36,549 nt of DNA. Origin: Peptoniphilus_E sp964345555 (GTDB lineage Bacteria > Bacillota > Clostridia > Tissierellales > Peptoniphilaceae). Location of the stretch: assembly GCA_964345555.1 (NCBI GenBank), contig CAYFRD010000016.1:1-36549 (forward strand), given 5' to 3'. The translations under genes and the position numbers were made by a program. A model generated the notes under the pieces. The model was not told the DNA's origin. It saw nothing but the letters and a program-made list of their open reading frames with translations, and searched no databases. Positions 7,858-16,107 of this stretch are shown piece by piece; position 1 is the first letter of the stretch, and every line of letters begins with the position of its first letter.

Positions 7858-7866
7858 ATTATATCA
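7858..7866 (-). promoter_or_regulatory. Extended -10 promoter of the ireB-ruvX-DUF1292-fur-rnjA run
   Basis: On the minus strand the sequence TGA-TATAAT gives an extended -10. The -35 region is weak and lies in the alaS 3' end. Predicted transcription starts about 14 bases before the ireB ATG. Confidence 0.5.
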
Positions 7867-7873
7867 TAGAAAA

Positions 7874-7892
7874 GATAATAATAATCATCATA
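7874..7892. promoter_or_regulatory. Candidate Fur box over the -35 region of the ireB-fur promoter
   Basis: The plus-strand 19-mer agrees with the classical Fur box GATAATGATAATCATTATC at 16 of 19 positions, and with 12 of the 14 fixed bases of the Bacillus 7-1-7 motif. It overlaps the alaS stop codon (7888-7890) and the expected -35 region of the promoter feeding fur. Confidence 0.5.
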
Positions 7893-10512
7893 ATAGATTT
7901 TTCAAACTATCCAGTGCTTCGTCTATTTTATCTATATCTTTAGCTCCTGCAGTGGCCATGTCCGGTCTACCTCCGCCACCTCCACCTGCGATTTTTGATA
8001 CTTCCTTGACAATTTTACCCGCATTTAATCCTTTTTTAACCAAATCCTTTGAAACTGCACAAACAAAATTAATTTTATCTGAGTTAATTGTGGCAAATAG
8101 TACCACAACAGAGCCAACTTTATCTCTAATCATGTCCGCCATATTTCTAAGGGTTTCAAGATCCACATTTTCAAACTTGTATGTGATGTAATTTATCTCA
8201 TTCTCAGTCTTCATTGTATCTATTAAGGTAGAGATCTCGTCTTTTGCCGATTTGAGTTTCAGTTCATTTACTTCTTTTTCAAAGGTTTTTACCGACTTAG
8301 TCAATTGAGAGATTTTATTTAATATGTCCGTTTTGTTTGTCTTTAGCAAATCGGCACTTTCATCTCTTAAATTTTCAAGAGAATTTAAATATCTATATAC
8401 AGAAGAGCCTGTAATGGATTCAATTCTTCTAACTCCTGAAGATATACCCGATTCGGATAGTATTTTAAACATTTGAATTTCGGACGTATTGCTCACATGG
8501 GTACCGCCGCACAATTCAGTTGAATAGTCTCCCATGGATACTACTCTTACCTTGTCATCATACTTATCTTCAAACAATCCTATTGCTCCATCTTTATATG
8601 CATCTGCTAAACTTTTAATCTCTGTTTTTACTTCCAGTGCCTCGAATATTTTTTCGTTTACTCTATTCTCTATTTTTGCTAAATCGTCTTTGCTTATGGA
8701 TTCGAAATGCGTAAAGTCAAAACGCATAGAATTTTCTAAAACTTCTGAACCGGCTTGATTTACATGATCTCCTAACACTTCTTTCAAGGATTTATGCAGA
8801 AGATGAGTTACTGAGTGATTTTTTCTGATGTTATTTCTTCTCTTCACATCAATTTCAGCAGATACTTGTGATTTATATACAGTACCTTCATCAACTTCCA
8901 CAACATGAAGAAAGGCTCCATTTTTTGTCTTTTTAGTATCAACAACATTTACCTTGAAATCATCATTGTAAATAATTCCTCTATCACCTACTTGACCGCC
9001 GCTTTCTCCATAGAAGGGCGTTTTATCAAGTAATATTACTCCTCTTTCACCTTCGCTTAATTCACCCACCTCTTCGTCATTTTTTAATATCATGACAACA
9101 TTCGATGTTGAATTATTTTCCGTATATCCCAAGAATTCCGTTTGTATTCCATTGAGAATTTCATAGTCAGAATTGTTCGCCCATCCGGAATCGTGTTGTT
9201 CGGATCTTGCTGCTCTTGCTCTGTTTCTTTGCTCTTCCATTAGAATATTGAAGTTTTCCACATCTACGCCTATGTTTTTTTCACTTAATATTTCTTGTGT
9301 CAAATCTATGGGGAATCCGTAAGTATCATATAATTTGAATACTTTTTCACCGGCTAGGACATCTTTTCCTGATGATTTTAAATCCTCTACATAAGATTCA
9401 AGTATTTGCATTCCTGATTCAAGAGTTTCCAAAAATTTATCTTCTTCGGCTTTTATTACCTTTGTAATCTTTTCTTTATTTTTCTTTAATTCACTATAAT
9501 AATCATTGCCCCACGAATTTATGACAAACTCAGATAATCCATGTAAAAAACCGCCTTTAATTCCCAAAAGTTTCCCGTGACGAGCAGCTCTTCTTATCAA
9601 CCTTCTCAACACATATCCTCTTCCCTCATTGGAAGGTCTTATATTATCCGATACCATAAAAGTAATCGCTCTAATATGGTCTGTTATAACTCTTACGGAC
9701 TGATCGAGTTTTTTATCGTTTTGATAGGTATAATCAGCCAATTTACATATTTCTGCTACTATTTCCTTCAATGCGTCTATTTCAAAAATATTATTTGTAT
9801 GTTGGATTACTGTAGCCAATCTTTCAAGACCCATTCCTGTATCAATATTGGGGTTGCTTAGTGGATGATAGACTCCCTTTTCATCTTTGTCAAACTGAGT
9901 AAATACCAAATTCCATACTTCTATAAATCTGTCACAATCACAACCCGGTTTGCAATCCGGATCTCCGCAGCCGTATTTTTCTCCTCTATCTACATAAATT
10001 TCAGAACAGGGACCTGAAGGACCAACTTCCAATTCCCAAAAATTGTCTTCCTTTCCAAGTCTTACAATTTTGTTTTGAGGAATGTGTATTTTTTTGTTCC
10101 AAATATTATAGGCTTCATCATCATCTAAATACACAGTCACCCAAATTTTTTCAGGATCAATTTCTATCACTTCGGTTAAAAATTCATATGCCCATGAAAT
10201 TGCTTCCTCTTTGAAGTAATCTCCGAAGGAAAAATTTCCCAACATCTCAAAAAAAGTTGCATGTCTATCTGTCTTTCCGACATTTTCTATATCGCCGGTT
10301 CTTATACATTTTTGACATGTAGAAACCCTTCTACTCGGTGGCGTCAATTCGCCTGTAAAATATTTTTTCATTGGAGCCATACCGGCACCGATTAACAGTA
10401 GAGATTTATCATTTTTGGGGATTAATGAAAAGCTTGGTAATATCAAGTGTTCCTTGGTTTTAAAAAAGTCCAAAAAAGTCTTTCTAATCTCATGTAACGT
10501 TAAATTCTTCAC
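7888..10512 (-). CDS. alaS: Alanine--tRNA ligase
   Basis: Class II aminoacyl-tRNA synthetase that charges tRNA-Ala. The catalytic domain includes HATFFEMLGNFSFGDYF and GMGLERL. The editing domain has the HSVTHLLH zinc motif and the paired CGGTH motif. The C-Ala domain ends with the glycine-rich GGGGGGRPDMATAG segment. At 874 residues it is full length. The start is a GTG at 10510-10512, with AGAGG six bases upstream. It has a consensus promoter of its own, followed by a short leader holding a terminator-like hairpin. There is no room for a T-box leader. Confidence 0.98.
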   Translation of the reverse strand: MKNLTLHEIRKTFLDFFKTKEHLILPSFSLIPKNDKSLLLIGAGMAPMKKYFTGELTPPSRRVSTCQKCIRTGDIENVGKTDRHATFFEMLGNFSFGDYFKEEAISWAYEFLTEVIEIDPEKIWVTVYLDDDEAYNIWNKKIHIPQNKIVRLGKEDNFWELEVGPSGPCSEIYVDRGEKYGCGDPDCKPGCDCDRFIEVWNLVFTQFDKDEKGVYHPLSNPNIDTGMGLERLATVIQHTNNIFEIDALKEIVAEICKLADYTYQNDKKLDQSVRVITDHIRAITFMVSDNIRPSNEGRGYVLRRLIRRAARHGKLLGIKGGFLHGLSEFVINSWGNDYYSELKKNKEKITKVIKAEEDKFLETLESGMQILESYVEDLKSSGKDVLAGEKVFKLYDTYGFPIDLTQEILSEKNIGVDVENFNILMEEQRNRARAARSEQHDSGWANNSDYEILNGIQTEFLGYTENNSTSNVVMILKNDEEVGELSEGERGVILLDKTPFYGESGGQVGDRGIIYNDDFKVNVVDTKKTKNGAFLHVVEVDEGTVYKSQVSAEIDVKRRNNIRKNHSVTHLLHKSLKEVLGDHVNQAGSEVLENSMRFDFTHFESISKDDLAKIENRVNEKIFEALEVKTEIKSLADAYKDGAIGLFEDKYDDKVRVVSMGDYSTELCGGTHVSNTSEIQMFKILSESGISSGVRRIESITGSSVYRYLNSLENLRDESADLLKTNKTDILNKISQLTKSVKTFEKEVNELKLKSAKDEISTLIDTMKTENEINYITYKFENVDLETLRNMADMIRDKVGSVVVLFATINSDKINFVCAVSKDLVKKGLNAGKIVKEVSKIAGGGGGGRPDMATAGAKDIDKIDEALDSLKNLL

Positions 10513-10530
10513 ATAGCACCTCTTTATTGC

Positions 10531-10557
10531 AAAAATCCTCCCTTCTACATGGGAGGA
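10531..10557 (-). terminator. Terminator-like hairpin in the alaS leader (possible attenuator)
   Basis: On the minus strand arms TCCTCCC and GGGAGGA flank an eight-base loop and are followed by TTTTT. It lies about 10 bases after the predicted alaS transcription start and before its ribosome site, so it could end transcripts from the permease gene, attenuate alaS, or both. Confidence 0.65.
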
Positions 10558-10568
10558 GAGTTATTAAA

Positions 10569-10597
10569 ATTATATTTAAAATGATATAATTTGTCAA
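10569..10597 (-). promoter_or_regulatory. Consensus sigma-A promoter of alaS
   Basis: On the minus strand -35 TTGACA (10592-10597) and -10 TATAAT (10569-10574) are both perfect, with a 17-base spacer. The -35 begins one base after the stop codon of the upstream permease gene. Confidence 0.8.
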
Positions 10598-10598
10598 T

Positions 10599-11846
10599 TT
10601 AGACAATATTTCTGCTTTTTTGATTATGTTTAATTTTTACAAAATCTATGAGAATGACAATTACAGAAGCTATCGGCACTGCAAATATCATTCCGAATAC
10701 TCCCATTGTCGCTCCGCCTACAATTATAGATATCAGAATTAACAAAGGATTTAGACCTGTCTTATCACTTAATAGTTTTGGAGCAATAATATTATTTTCC
10801 GCCCATTGTAACAATACAAATAATATACCTACCCAAACCGCTTTCATCGGCGAATCGATAAATGCAAATAACACCGCAGGCAAAAATCCAAAGAAAGGCC
10901 CTATATATGGGATTATGTCGGCAATACAGGTAATAACACCTATTACAATTGCAAAATCAACATTTAATATAAGCAGATAGACCATAGTAAGAAATCCCAC
11001 TATAATAGCCATAAGCATTCTTCCTTTTACAAAATCAAGCATGGCTTGATTGATTCTGGAAGATACATAGAATATATCTTCCTTGTATTTGTAAGGCAGA
11101 TTTCTTATAATTCCGTTTTTAAATTTATCTTTATCCACAGTAAAATAAAATGTAAAAATAAATACCAGCACGATTCTCACTAATTTAGTGAAAAAGCTTC
11201 CTACTCCCGATGCCACTCCCCTTAAACTCATTAGGACATCAGATTGTAATCCTATGATGAAATCTGTGATTGAGTTTTGTATGGACTTCACAATTTCTTC
11301 AGTATTGAAGTTATAAAAAATCTCATAACTGAACATTTCATTTATAAAATTATTTGCCTTTACAAGTTCATTACCTAAAACTTCAAAAACTTCCTGTAAT
11401 TTAGTTATCAAATTCGACAATTCCACTGTCGTTTTTGGAATTACTGTCAGCAATAGCACCGAGAATATAAATAAAGCTGTTACATATACTAAAACAACAC
11501 CTATTTTTCTCGAAACATTTTTCTTTTCCAAGAATGTGACAATAGGATTTATCACAAAAGATACAACGATGGCGGAATTTATAGCCCAAAAAGTATCAGT
11601 AAGCACAGGAAATCTATTGAATATTTTTTTCAACAGATACAACAAAACAAGTGTTAAAAATATTCTAATTATAAATATTAAGTTAAAATTTATTCTTTTT
11701 TGTCTGTCGATATACCTATTGCCGATATTTATTAAATAATATATCAACAAAAATAATAGAGAAATAAATAAAAAACTTCCTAATACAAGTATAAAGTCGG
11801 GAATCACACCACTTAATTCAGTTGAATTAAATTTTATTGAATTCAT
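10599..11846 (-). CDS. AI-2E family transporter (PerM/YtvI-like permease)
   Basis: A multi-spanning membrane protein of 415 residues in the AI-2E exporter/DUF20 family; substrates in most members are unknown. There is an N-terminal hydrophobic hairpin (about 15-40 and 58-75), then further helices, a soluble stretch with amphipathic character (about 150-210), and the family's C-terminal block including IADIIPYIGPFFGFLPAVL and the GLNPLLILISIIVGG region. It starts three bases after the iscS stop codon with an AAGGGG ribosome site, so it should be co-transcribed with the Fe-S genes. A similar permease next to alaS is common in clostridia, so its place may reflect ancestry rather than shared function. 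Confidence 0.88.
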   Translation of the reverse strand: MNSIKFNSTELSGVIPDFILVLGSFLFISLLFLLIYYLINIGNRYIDRQKRINFNLIFIIRIFLTLVLLYLLKKIFNRFPVLTDTFWAINSAIVVSFVINPIVTFLEKKNVSRKIGVVLVYVTALFIFSVLLLTVIPKTTVELSNLITKLQEVFEVLGNELVKANNFINEMFSYEIFYNFNTEEIVKSIQNSITDFIIGLQSDVLMSLRGVASGVGSFFTKLVRIVLVFIFTFYFTVDKDKFKNGIIRNLPYKYKEDIFYVSSRINQAMLDFVKGRMLMAIIVGFLTMVYLLILNVDFAIVIGVITCIADIIPYIGPFFGFLPAVLFAFIDSPMKAVWVGILFVLLQWAENNIIAPKLLSDKTGLNPLLILISIIVGGATMGVFGMIFAVPIASVIVILIDFVKIKHNQKSRNIV

Positions 11847-11849
11847 AAA

Positions 11850-12983
11850 TTATCCCCTTAAAGAGTTTATAGTACTTATAATTATATCAGATGCTTCAAT
11901 AATTTCATCCATATTATTATTTTCATTTATAGTAATTCTCAAACAATTTTTTGCCAATTCATCATTCCTGCCTATAGCCTTCAAAACATGAGAAGGATTA
12001 ATGCTTCCTGCATTGCAAGCACTTCCGCTCGAAGCACTTACTCCCCTTTTGTCAAGCAACATCAACAATAGTTGTGAGTCCACTCCCTCAATGGATATAT
12101 TTATATTTCCGGGGAGTCTATTTTTTAAATCACCGTTTAAATATACACCTTTAATCCCTAGTAGTTTATTCAACATAAAGTCCCTCATGGTTTTGATTTT
12201 AAGTGCATTCTTTTCTCTGCTATTTGACATAATTTCCACAGCTTTTGCAAAACCTGCAATAGCTGCCACATTTTCTGTGCCCGCTCTCCTGCCCGTCTCT
12301 TGAGCACCTCCATGAATCAAGTTATCCACTTTAGAACCTTTTTTCTTATAGAGAAGTCCTATCCCCTTAGGTCCGCCTACCTTGTGAGCTGAAGCTGTAA
12401 AGAGATCTACTCCCAGATTTTCTAAATTGATATCTATATAGGGTAAAGCTTGCACTCCATCTACATGAAACAATATATCCTTAGATTTTATGAGTTCTGC
12501 TATTTTTGATATGGGTTGGATTGTTCCTATTTCATTGTTTGCATACATCATTGACAAAAAAATTGTATCCTTTGTCAATTTGCTTTCTAATTCATCAATA
12601 TTTATTATTCCAAGTTCATTTAATTCCAAGTATATAGGTATAAATCCAAATTTTTTTAGGTATTCAAAGCTTTCCAGCACAGCCTTGTGTTCAATTTTAG
12701 TTGTTATGATATCCTTACCTTTATCCATATTTGCAAATGCTGATCCTTTAATTGCCCAATTGTCGGATTCGCTGCCTCCAGATGTGAAGAATATTTCATT
12801 GCTGTTTACGCCGAGAACTGCTGCAATTTTATCTCTGGATTCTTCAATTTTGCCTCTTGCAATTTTCCCAAAGGAATAAACAGAGGAAGCATTTCCGTAG
12901 TTTTCTCTTAGAAAAGGTTCCATTTCAGAAAATACTTCATCTTTTATTTTTGTAGTTGCTGAATTATCTAAATATATATTCAT
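11850..12983 (-). CDS. iscS: Cysteine desulfurase (IscS/NifS, class I)
   Basis: PLP enzyme that takes sulfur from cysteine as a persulfide for Fe-S clusters or thiolation. It starts MNIYLDNSATT; the PLP lysine is K201 in SAHKVGGPKG, and the catalytic cysteine is C323 in SSGSACNAG, on the long mobile loop typical of class I. The open frame extends four codons further to a GTG, but GAGG lies six bases before the ATG at 12981-12983, so I use that ATG (377 residues). It directly follows the Rrf2 gene, the usual iscR-iscS order. No iscU or mnmA follows; a SUF scaffold gene lies upstream instead. Confidence 0.93.
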   Translation of the reverse strand: MNIYLDNSATTKIKDEVFSEMEPFLRENYGNASSVYSFGKIARGKIEESRDKIAAVLGVNSNEIFFTSGGSESDNWAIKGSAFANMDKGKDIITTKIEHKAVLESFEYLKKFGFIPIYLELNELGIINIDELESKLTKDTIFLSMMYANNEIGTIQPISKIAELIKSKDILFHVDGVQALPYIDINLENLGVDLFTASAHKVGGPKGIGLLYKKKGSKVDNLIHGGAQETGRRAGTENVAAIAGFAKAVEIMSNSREKNALKIKTMRDFMLNKLLGIKGVYLNGDLKNRLPGNINISIEGVDSQLLLMLLDKRGVSASSGSACNAGSINPSHVLKAIGRNDELAKNCLRITINENNNMDEIIEASDIIISTINSLRG

Positions 12984-12991
12984 AAAAAACC

Positions 12992-13387
12992 TCACATATC
13001 TGCAAGCGTAACGGAATCCAAAACCTCATCAATTCTGCTTTGAATTTTATCTAATATATCCTTTGTGGCGCATATATCTATATTCTTGCATTCACTTATC
13101 TCCTCCATAGCGGAGCAAGAGATTGCAATATTACCTTCTAAAACATTTAATATTTCGCTTATTTTTATTTCTTTGGGATCACGAGTCAATTCATATCCGC
13201 CAAAGGCTCCTCTGCTTGATTTAACCAGACTTGCTCTTTTGAGCAATGAAAATAATTGTTCTAAATATGCCATTGACAAATTTTCTTCTTTAGCTATATC
13301 GCTGATAGACATGGGCCCTTTACCGTAGTTTTGAAGCAATCTGTACATTGCCATTAGACCGTATCTTCCCTTTGTTGATAATTTCAT
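12992..13387 (-). CDS. iscR: Rrf2 family regulator, IscR-like
   Basis: A winged-helix repressor of 131 residues. The N-terminus MKLSTKGRYGLMAM and the helix-turn-helix at about 26-50 are typical. Three cysteines, C91, C100 and C106, match the spacing of the [2Fe-2S] ligands of IscR, so it likely senses Fe-S status. It sits within the operon, between sufU and iscS, not at its head. It would be expected to act on the suf promoter about 5 kb upstream, where an inverted repeat lies just past the -10 box. CymR-type Rrf2 proteins lack the cysteine set, which argues against that alternative. Confidence 0.88.
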   Translation of the reverse strand: MKLSTKGRYGLMAMYRLLQNYGKGPMSISDIAKEENLSMAYLEQLFSLLKRASLVKSSRGAFGGYELTRDPKEIKISEILNVLEGNIAISCSAMEEISECKNIDICATKDILDKIQSRIDEVLDSVTLADM

Positions 13388-13401
13388 AAAATCACCATTT
13401 T

Positions 13402-13839
13402 CTAATCAAGCCTCTGATCTTTTATCACATTTTTTAAAGTGTACCAGGGTAACTCTGCACACTTTACTCTGGCAGGTAAATTCTTAATGTTTTCAAAAAT
13501 AGCTGCATCTTCAAGCTCATCCAATTCATTTTCGTCGGTTATTTCACCCTTTACCATGGATATGAACTTATCTGCCAACTTTTCCGCATCTGACAGCTTC
13601 ATTTTTTTAATTATATCGATCATTATGGATGTAGATGCTTGTGAGATAGCACATCCTGTTCCTATATAGGATGCATCTTCTATAATATCTCCATCCAATT
13701 TCAATTGAAGAGTAATTTCATCTCCGCAAGATGGATTATGCCCAAGTTCTTTAACAGTGGGGGCATCTAAATCTCTTCTGTTTTTTTTGTTTCTGCTTTG
13801 CTCAAGCACTACTTCAGTGTAAATTTCATTAAGATTCAA
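13402..13839 (-). CDS. sufU: SufU-type Fe-S assembly / sulfur-transfer protein
   Basis: An IscU-fold protein of 145 residues that in Gram-positive SUF systems accepts sulfur from SufS at a zinc site. The zinc ligands are visible: C38 and D40 in NPSCGDEI, C63 in GTGCAISQAS, and C127 in RVKCAELPW. The insert between the second and third cysteines, longer than in IscU, marks it as SufU. The start is a TTG at 13837-13839, ten bases after AGGAGG; the gene overlaps the end of sufS by 11 bases. The nearby ATG is in the sufS frame. Confidence 0.93.
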   Translation of the reverse strand: MNLNEIYTEVVLEQSRNKKNRRDLDAPTVKELGHNPSCGDEITLQLKLDGDIIEDASYIGTGCAISQASTSIMIDIIKKMKLSDAEKLADKFISMVKGEITDENELDELEDAAIFENIKNLPARVKCAELPWYTLKNVIKDQRLD

Positions 13840-15061
13840 TTTTCATTATCCTCCTAACTTCATCTAGTTTTTCTATAAATACATCTATCTCTTCAAAGGT
13901 ATTGTAAAAAGCGAAAGAAACTCTGCACGATGCGTTGATTCCAAGTTTTCTGTGAAGAGGTTGTGCACAATGGTGTCCCGAACGAACTGCAATTTTATAG
14001 TTGTCGAGAATTGATGCTACATCGTGAGGATGTGCCCCTTTAAAATTAAAGGATACCAAAGGAGATCTTTTTTCTACAGGCGTTGTGTATATGTTGAGAA
14101 AATCCAATTTTATCATCTTGTCATAAGCATACTGGCACAGTTCGCTTTCATATTCACTTATTTCATCAATACCTATGTTTTCTATATATTTAATGGCAGA
14201 TACTAAAGAAACGACTCCGCCTACATTGGCTGTACCGGCTTCAAATCTCTGTGGCGAATTAAGAAAAGTCGATTTATCTTCATATACATATTCAATCATA
14301 TCCCCACCATATAGAAAAGGTTCCATTGAATTTAATATGTCTTCTTTTCCGTACAAAACTCCGATACCCATTGATGAAAGCATTTTATGCCCTGAAAATA
14401 CCATAAAGTCGCAACCCAAATCTTCCACATTCATCTTGTTATGCGGCACGAATTGAGCACCATCTACTACGGCTACAGCATTCTCGTTGTTATTTTTCAG
14501 TTTTGAGATGTATTTTTTTACATCGGGCATTGTTCCCACTACATTTGATGCTGCAGTTATCGCCAATATTTTTGTATTTTTATTCAGTTTAGATTCAAAT
14601 TCTTCATCATCTATTTGCATTTTATCATTTAAATACAAGTATTTGAGTTTAGCACCGGTCTTCTCGCAAACAACTTGCCAAGGGATTAAATTTGAATGGT
14701 GCTCCATTATAGAGATTAAAACCTCGTCTCCCTCTTTTAAGTTGTTGAGACCCCATGAATAGGCGATTAAGTTAAGTGCTTCCGTTGCATTTCTTACAAA
14801 AACTATTTCATTGGGTGATTTTGCTCCTATAAAGTTCCCTATATATCCTCTGCCATTTTCAAAAACTTCTGTGGATTTCATGGCAAAATAATGGGCTCCC
14901 CTGTGTGGGTTCCCGTTATATTTTTCATAAAATTCAGCAGTTTCTTTTATTACGATCTCAGGTTTTTGAGTTGTAGCTCCATTGTCAAAATAAATATAAC
15001 TGTCCTTGTCAAGATATCTGAAATCTTTTCTTATTTCTTTTATAATTTTAGAATCTATCAT
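13829..15061 (-). CDS. sufS: Cysteine desulfurase SufS (class II)
   Basis: PLP-dependent desulfurase feeding the SufBCD scaffold through SufU. PLP lysine K226 is in FSGHKMLSSMG and the active cysteine C365 in VRSGHHCAQPLH, the rigid-loop arrangement of class II enzymes. The 410-residue length fits. It lies three bases from sufD and overlaps sufU, giving the standard SufS-SufU partnership. The start at 15059-15061 has AGGTGA eight bases upstream. Confidence 0.95.
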   Translation of the reverse strand: MIDSKIIKEIRKDFRYLDKDSYIYFDNGATTQKPEIVIKETAEFYEKYNGNPHRGAHYFAMKSTEVFENGRGYIGNFIGAKSPNEIVFVRNATEALNLIAYSWGLNNLKEGDEVLISIMEHHSNLIPWQVVCEKTGAKLKYLYLNDKMQIDDEEFESKLNKNTKILAITAASNVVGTMPDVKKYISKLKNNNENAVAVVDGAQFVPHNKMNVEDLGCDFMVFSGHKMLSSMGIGVLYGKEDILNSMEPFLYGGDMIEYVYEDKSTFLNSPQRFEAGTANVGGVVSLVSAIKYIENIGIDEISEYESELCQYAYDKMIKLDFLNIYTTPVEKRSPLVSFNFKGAHPHDVASILDNYKIAVRSGHHCAQPLHRKLGINASCRVSFAFYNTFEEIDVFIEKLDEVRRIMKIES

Positions 15062-15063
15062 CG

Positions 15064-16098
15064 CTATTCACCTATTCTTTGAAAAACTTTATTCCATATT
15101 TTCTCTTTAACTTTTTCATCTTTAATATTATTTATGGCACCGGAAAATTTAGACTTAACTATCAAAGATTTAGCACTATCTTCATCAAATCCTCTGGACA
15201 TAATGTAAAATAGCAATTCTCTATCTATATTTCCTGCACTTGCCGCATGATTTCCTTCTACATCATCTTCATGAGATAATAAGACCGGCACCGACAGAGA
15301 ACTTACACTGTCGTCTAGCAAAATCGTATATTCTTCCTCTGATCCCACGCTTTGTGCTGAGCCTTTTTTGAAATCTAAAGTGGATCTGAATATTTTTTTT
15401 GCTTCATCTCTCAATGCGCCATTTACCAATATTTTAGACTCACTTTTGGTTCCATAGTGAAAAACATTATAAAGCATGTCGATATTATTTTTGCCCGATC
15501 CGAAATACACTGAATCCACATTCAACGATGAATGCTTGCCTTTTAAATCCCCTTGAAAATAAGTGTATATTTTATTTGCGCCAAGTTCTATTTGGCTGAT
15601 ATTTACGACTGCATTTTCACCTACTTCGGCATAAATTGTTTCAAGTGAAGTTTGATTTGCATAATCATCTTGAATTATGATCAAATTAACTTTCGAATCT
15701 TCCTTTGCCTGAATCTTAATCAAGGAACTTCTAAATTTTTCATTGTCTTCATCGCTTGAATAGTCCAGCAATACATTTACAGTTTCAGATTTTTCTGCCG
15801 AAATATAGTGAGAATCCACAAGCTGATTATTATATTCACTTGTATTTAATGTGACTATTTCATCTCCATTTTCATAAACCTTAAATAAATTACAATATCT
15901 TTTGTTTAGTTTAAGAATATCTTCAGGTAGTTCATCATAAACATTGGTATAAAACTTTTCTGAAATTTCAGTGTGTATTTTATCAATATCTTTAAGCTCA
16001 TTTTTACTCAATTGAGGTATTTCTATTGTAGATTCATTTACTTTTAAATAGTTAAAGGTTTTAAAGGTGAGTTCATTTGATTTTATTAAAGTTTGCAT
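15064..16098 (-). CDS. sufD: Fe-S assembly protein SufD
   Basis: A SufB/SufD-family beta-helix protein of 344 residues that pairs with SufB and SufC to form the cluster-building scaffold. The C-terminal family block is clear: SVPVLLSHEDDVEGNHAAS, then a tract ending in a LLFYIMSRGFDEDSAKSLIVK-type helix. The N-terminal part is divergent, as usual for SufD. It follows sufB by nine bases with GGAGGA before its ATG. It is shorter than Bacillus SufD (about 437), mainly at the N-terminus. Confidence 0.92.
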   Translation of the reverse strand: MQTLIKSNELTFKTFNYLKVNESTIEIPQLSKNELKDIDKIHTEISEKFYTNVYDELPEDILKLNKRYCNLFKVYENGDEIVTLNTSEYNNQLVDSHYISAEKSETVNVLLDYSSDEDNEKFRSSLIKIQAKEDSKVNLIIIQDDYANQTSLETIYAEVGENAVVNISQIELGANKIYTYFQGDLKGKHSSLNVDSVYFGSGKNNIDMLYNVFHYGTKSESKILVNGALRDEAKKIFRSTLDFKKGSAQSVGSEEEYTILLDDSVSSLSVPVLLSHEDDVEGNHAASAGNIDRELLFYIMSRGFDEDSAKSLIVKSKFSGAINNIKDEKVKEKIWNKVFQRIGE

Positions 16099-16107
16099 AT
16101 TTTCCTC

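Noticed and set aside
7952..8191. Plus-strand open frame rich in proline opposite alaS
   Set aside because: It is the antisense of the conserved Gly-rich end of alaS, with no ribosome site. Other long frames opposite genes, such as those at 4796, 20240 and 31948, were rejected for the same reason.
10513..10598. T-box riboswitch before alaS
   Set aside because: The leader is only about 55 bases, with no T-box sequence and no room for the specifier stem; only a simple hairpin is present.
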